Under the pieces are notes generated by a model that did not search any database, was not told where the DNA came from, and worked only from the letters and a program-made list of their open reading frames with translations. DNA of 64,000 nucleotides from an uncultured Gemella sp. (GTDB taxonomy: Bacteria > Bacillota > Bacilli > Staphylococcales > Gemellaceae). Of this stretch, positions 62,880-64,000 are shown one piece after another. Where the stretch lies: NCBI RefSeq assembly GCF_900766305.1, contig NZ_CAAFUZ010000063.1, forward strand, positions 1 through 64,000, in the 5' to 3' direction. Made by a program: the position numbers and the translations under genes. Positions within the stretch are counted from its first letter, which is position 1, and every line of letters begins with the position of its first letter.

Positions 62880-64000
62880 TAATAGATATGCAGTTATATT
62901 AGCGGCTGGAAAAGGAACTAGAATGCAGTCGAAGTTATATAAGGTATTACACAAAGTTTGCGACAGAACTATGGTTGAATTAGTTTTAGATAGCCTTAGT
63001 GATTTAGAAATGCAAGAAGTAATCACTGTAGTTGGTCATGGAGCAGAGAGAGTTAAAGAAGTCTTAGGGGATAGAACTAAGTTTGTTTTACAAGCAGAAC
63101 AATTAGGAACAGCACATGCTGTTAAAGTTGCTAAAGATGAACTTAAAGATAAAGAAGGTACGACTATAGTAATGTATGGAGATACTCCACTAATTCGCCC
63201 TGAAACTATCAATAGTATGCTAAATCACCATGAGAATACAAATGCTAAAGCAACTGTATTAACAGCAATAGCTGATGATCCATTTGCATATGGTCGTATA
63301 ATTCGTGATGTTAACGGGAAGTTAGTAAAGATTGTCGAAGAAAAAGATGCAACAGAACAAGAGAAAAAAATCAAAGAAATCAACTCTGGGATCTATTGTT
63401 TCGATAATAAACTGTTATTTGAAATGTTAGAAAAAGTGAAAAATGATAATAACCAAGGGGAATATTATTTACCAGATGTACTTGCTTTAATTCGTGAACA
63501 AAAAGAGATAATCGAGACATATCTATGTGATGACTTTGATGAAACTTTTGGAGTGAATGATAGAGTAGCCTTAGCTTATGCAGAAAATGTTATGAGAAAT
63601 AGAATCAATACTAAACATATGCTTGCTGGAGTTACATTAGTAGATCCTACTAATACGTACATTGCACCAAATGCAATTATTGGTCGTGATACAACAATTT
63701 ATCCAAATGTTACTATTAAATCTAATACGGTAATTGGAGAAGATTGTCAAATTAAACCGAATTCATATTTAGAAAATGCGAAAATAGGAAATGGAGTAAA
63801 AGTATTATCATCAACTATTAGTGATTCTAAAATTGGAGATTTTACTAGTGTGGGTCCATATGCACATATAAGAAACAATTGCGATTTAGGTGAGCATGTT
63901 AGAGTTGGAAACTTTGTAGAATTAAAAAATACTACATATGGAGATGGATCTAAGACTGCACATCTTAGTTATCTTGGAGATACAGAAGTAGGAAGCAACA
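62872..64000 (+). CDS. glmU: Bifunctional GlmU (uridylyltransferase/acetyltransferase), 3' end outside window
   Basis: ATG 62872 overlaps the purR end by 8 bases. The first 376 codons are present. N-terminal pyrophosphorylase domain: AVILAAGKGTRMQSKLYKVL at 7-26, QAEQLGTAHAV near 75, YGDTPL near 104, INSGIYCFD near 170 and GEYYLPDVL near 197. Left-handed beta-helix repeats begin near 250 (IGRDTTIYPNVTI). It makes UDP-GlcNAc from GlcN-1-P, acetyl-CoA and UTP for peptidoglycan. The acetyltransferase active site lies past the edge. Confidence 0.96.
   Translation, partial: MSNNRYAVILAAGKGTRMQSKLYKVLHKVCDRTMVELVLDSLSDLEMQEVITVVGHGAERVKEVLGDRTKFVLQAEQLGTAHAVKVAKDELKDKEGTTIVMYGDTPLIRPETINSMLNHHENTNAKATVLTAIADDPFAYGRIIRDVNGKLVKIVEEKDATEQEKKIKEINSGIYCFDNKLLFEMLEKVKNDNNQGEYYLPDVLALIREQKEIIETYLCDDFDETFGVNDRVALAYAENVMRNRINTKHMLAGVTLVDPTNTYIAPNAIIGRDTTIYPNVTIKSNTVIGEDCQIKPNSYLENAKIGNGVKVLSSTISDSKIGDFTSVGPYAHIRNNCDLGEHVRVGNFVELKNTTYGDGSKTAHLSYLGDTEVGSN

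Noticed and set aside
1-64000. CRISPR arrays, insertion sequences, tRNA or rRNA genes, prophage
   Set aside because: No regularly spaced repeats, transposase or phage structural genes, and no stable RNA gene was recognised in the window.

Overview
The window looks like chromosome of a low-GC, non-sporulating Firmicute of class Bacilli. Very AT-rich intergenic DNA, AAGGAGG-type ribosome binding sites, a valyl T-box leader, purR followed directly by glmU, rapZ-yvcK, CcpN and PPDK-regulator homologues, and AlsT and MalT-type transporters all fit. The overall impression is of Gemella or a close relative. The genus is my inference from gene content; no rRNA or tRNA gene is present to confirm it.

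Positions 1-16,100 are an accessory, transporter-rich island with very AT-rich genes. It holds three fused ABC exporters (749, 6008 on minus, 6271), a two-gene ABC-2 exporter (10734-12393), three MFS-type carriers (2514, 9010, 14817), an aminoglycoside 3-N-acetyltransferase-like enzyme (7982) and several small membrane proteins. There is clear decay: a frameshifted ThiF/MccB-like adenylyltransferase remnant directly upstream of an MFS gene, a truncated secreted-peptide ORF, a micro-ORF behind a strong promoter, and a carrier without a normal start codon. Repeated promoter and terminator modules suggest growth by duplication. The likely theme is export of, or immunity to, small antimicrobial peptides or nucleotide-peptides. 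At the extreme left is the start of a Hol_Tox-like toxin peptide. A strong candidate small RNA with an H-type pseudoknot lies at 12,932-13,065.

Positions 16,200-36,950 are core: a Cof-type HAD phosphatase, rlmH, an Mrr-like nuclease, two tandem paralogous membrane proteins, an AlsT symporter, an orphan Phd/YefM antitoxin, T-box plus valS, a coiled-coil protein with a 45-residue free-standing LPXTG peptide, the ccpN-(PPDK regulator)-ppdK operon, a class A penicillin-binding protein, rapZ, yvcK and pgi.

Positions 36,950-37,480 carry two adjacent DNA elements that each fold into a closed stem carrying several hairpins. They separate pgi from an alpha-glucan/maltose locus: a GntR/UTRA regulator divergent from malQ, glgP, an EEP-family hydrolase and a PTS EIICB.

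Positions 44,800-64,000 hold a methionine-type ABC importer with two MetQ lipoproteins, a LacI regulator with a HAD phosphatase, a ClC channel, a membrane-anchored rhodanese, a glycosyltransferase, polA, glutamate dehydrogenase, two AXE1-like esterases (one lacking its nucleophile), a CorC/CNNM protein, purR with a PurBox, and glmU running off the right end. Genes in the core half are mostly separated by clear intrinsic terminators, so transcription units can be read directly.
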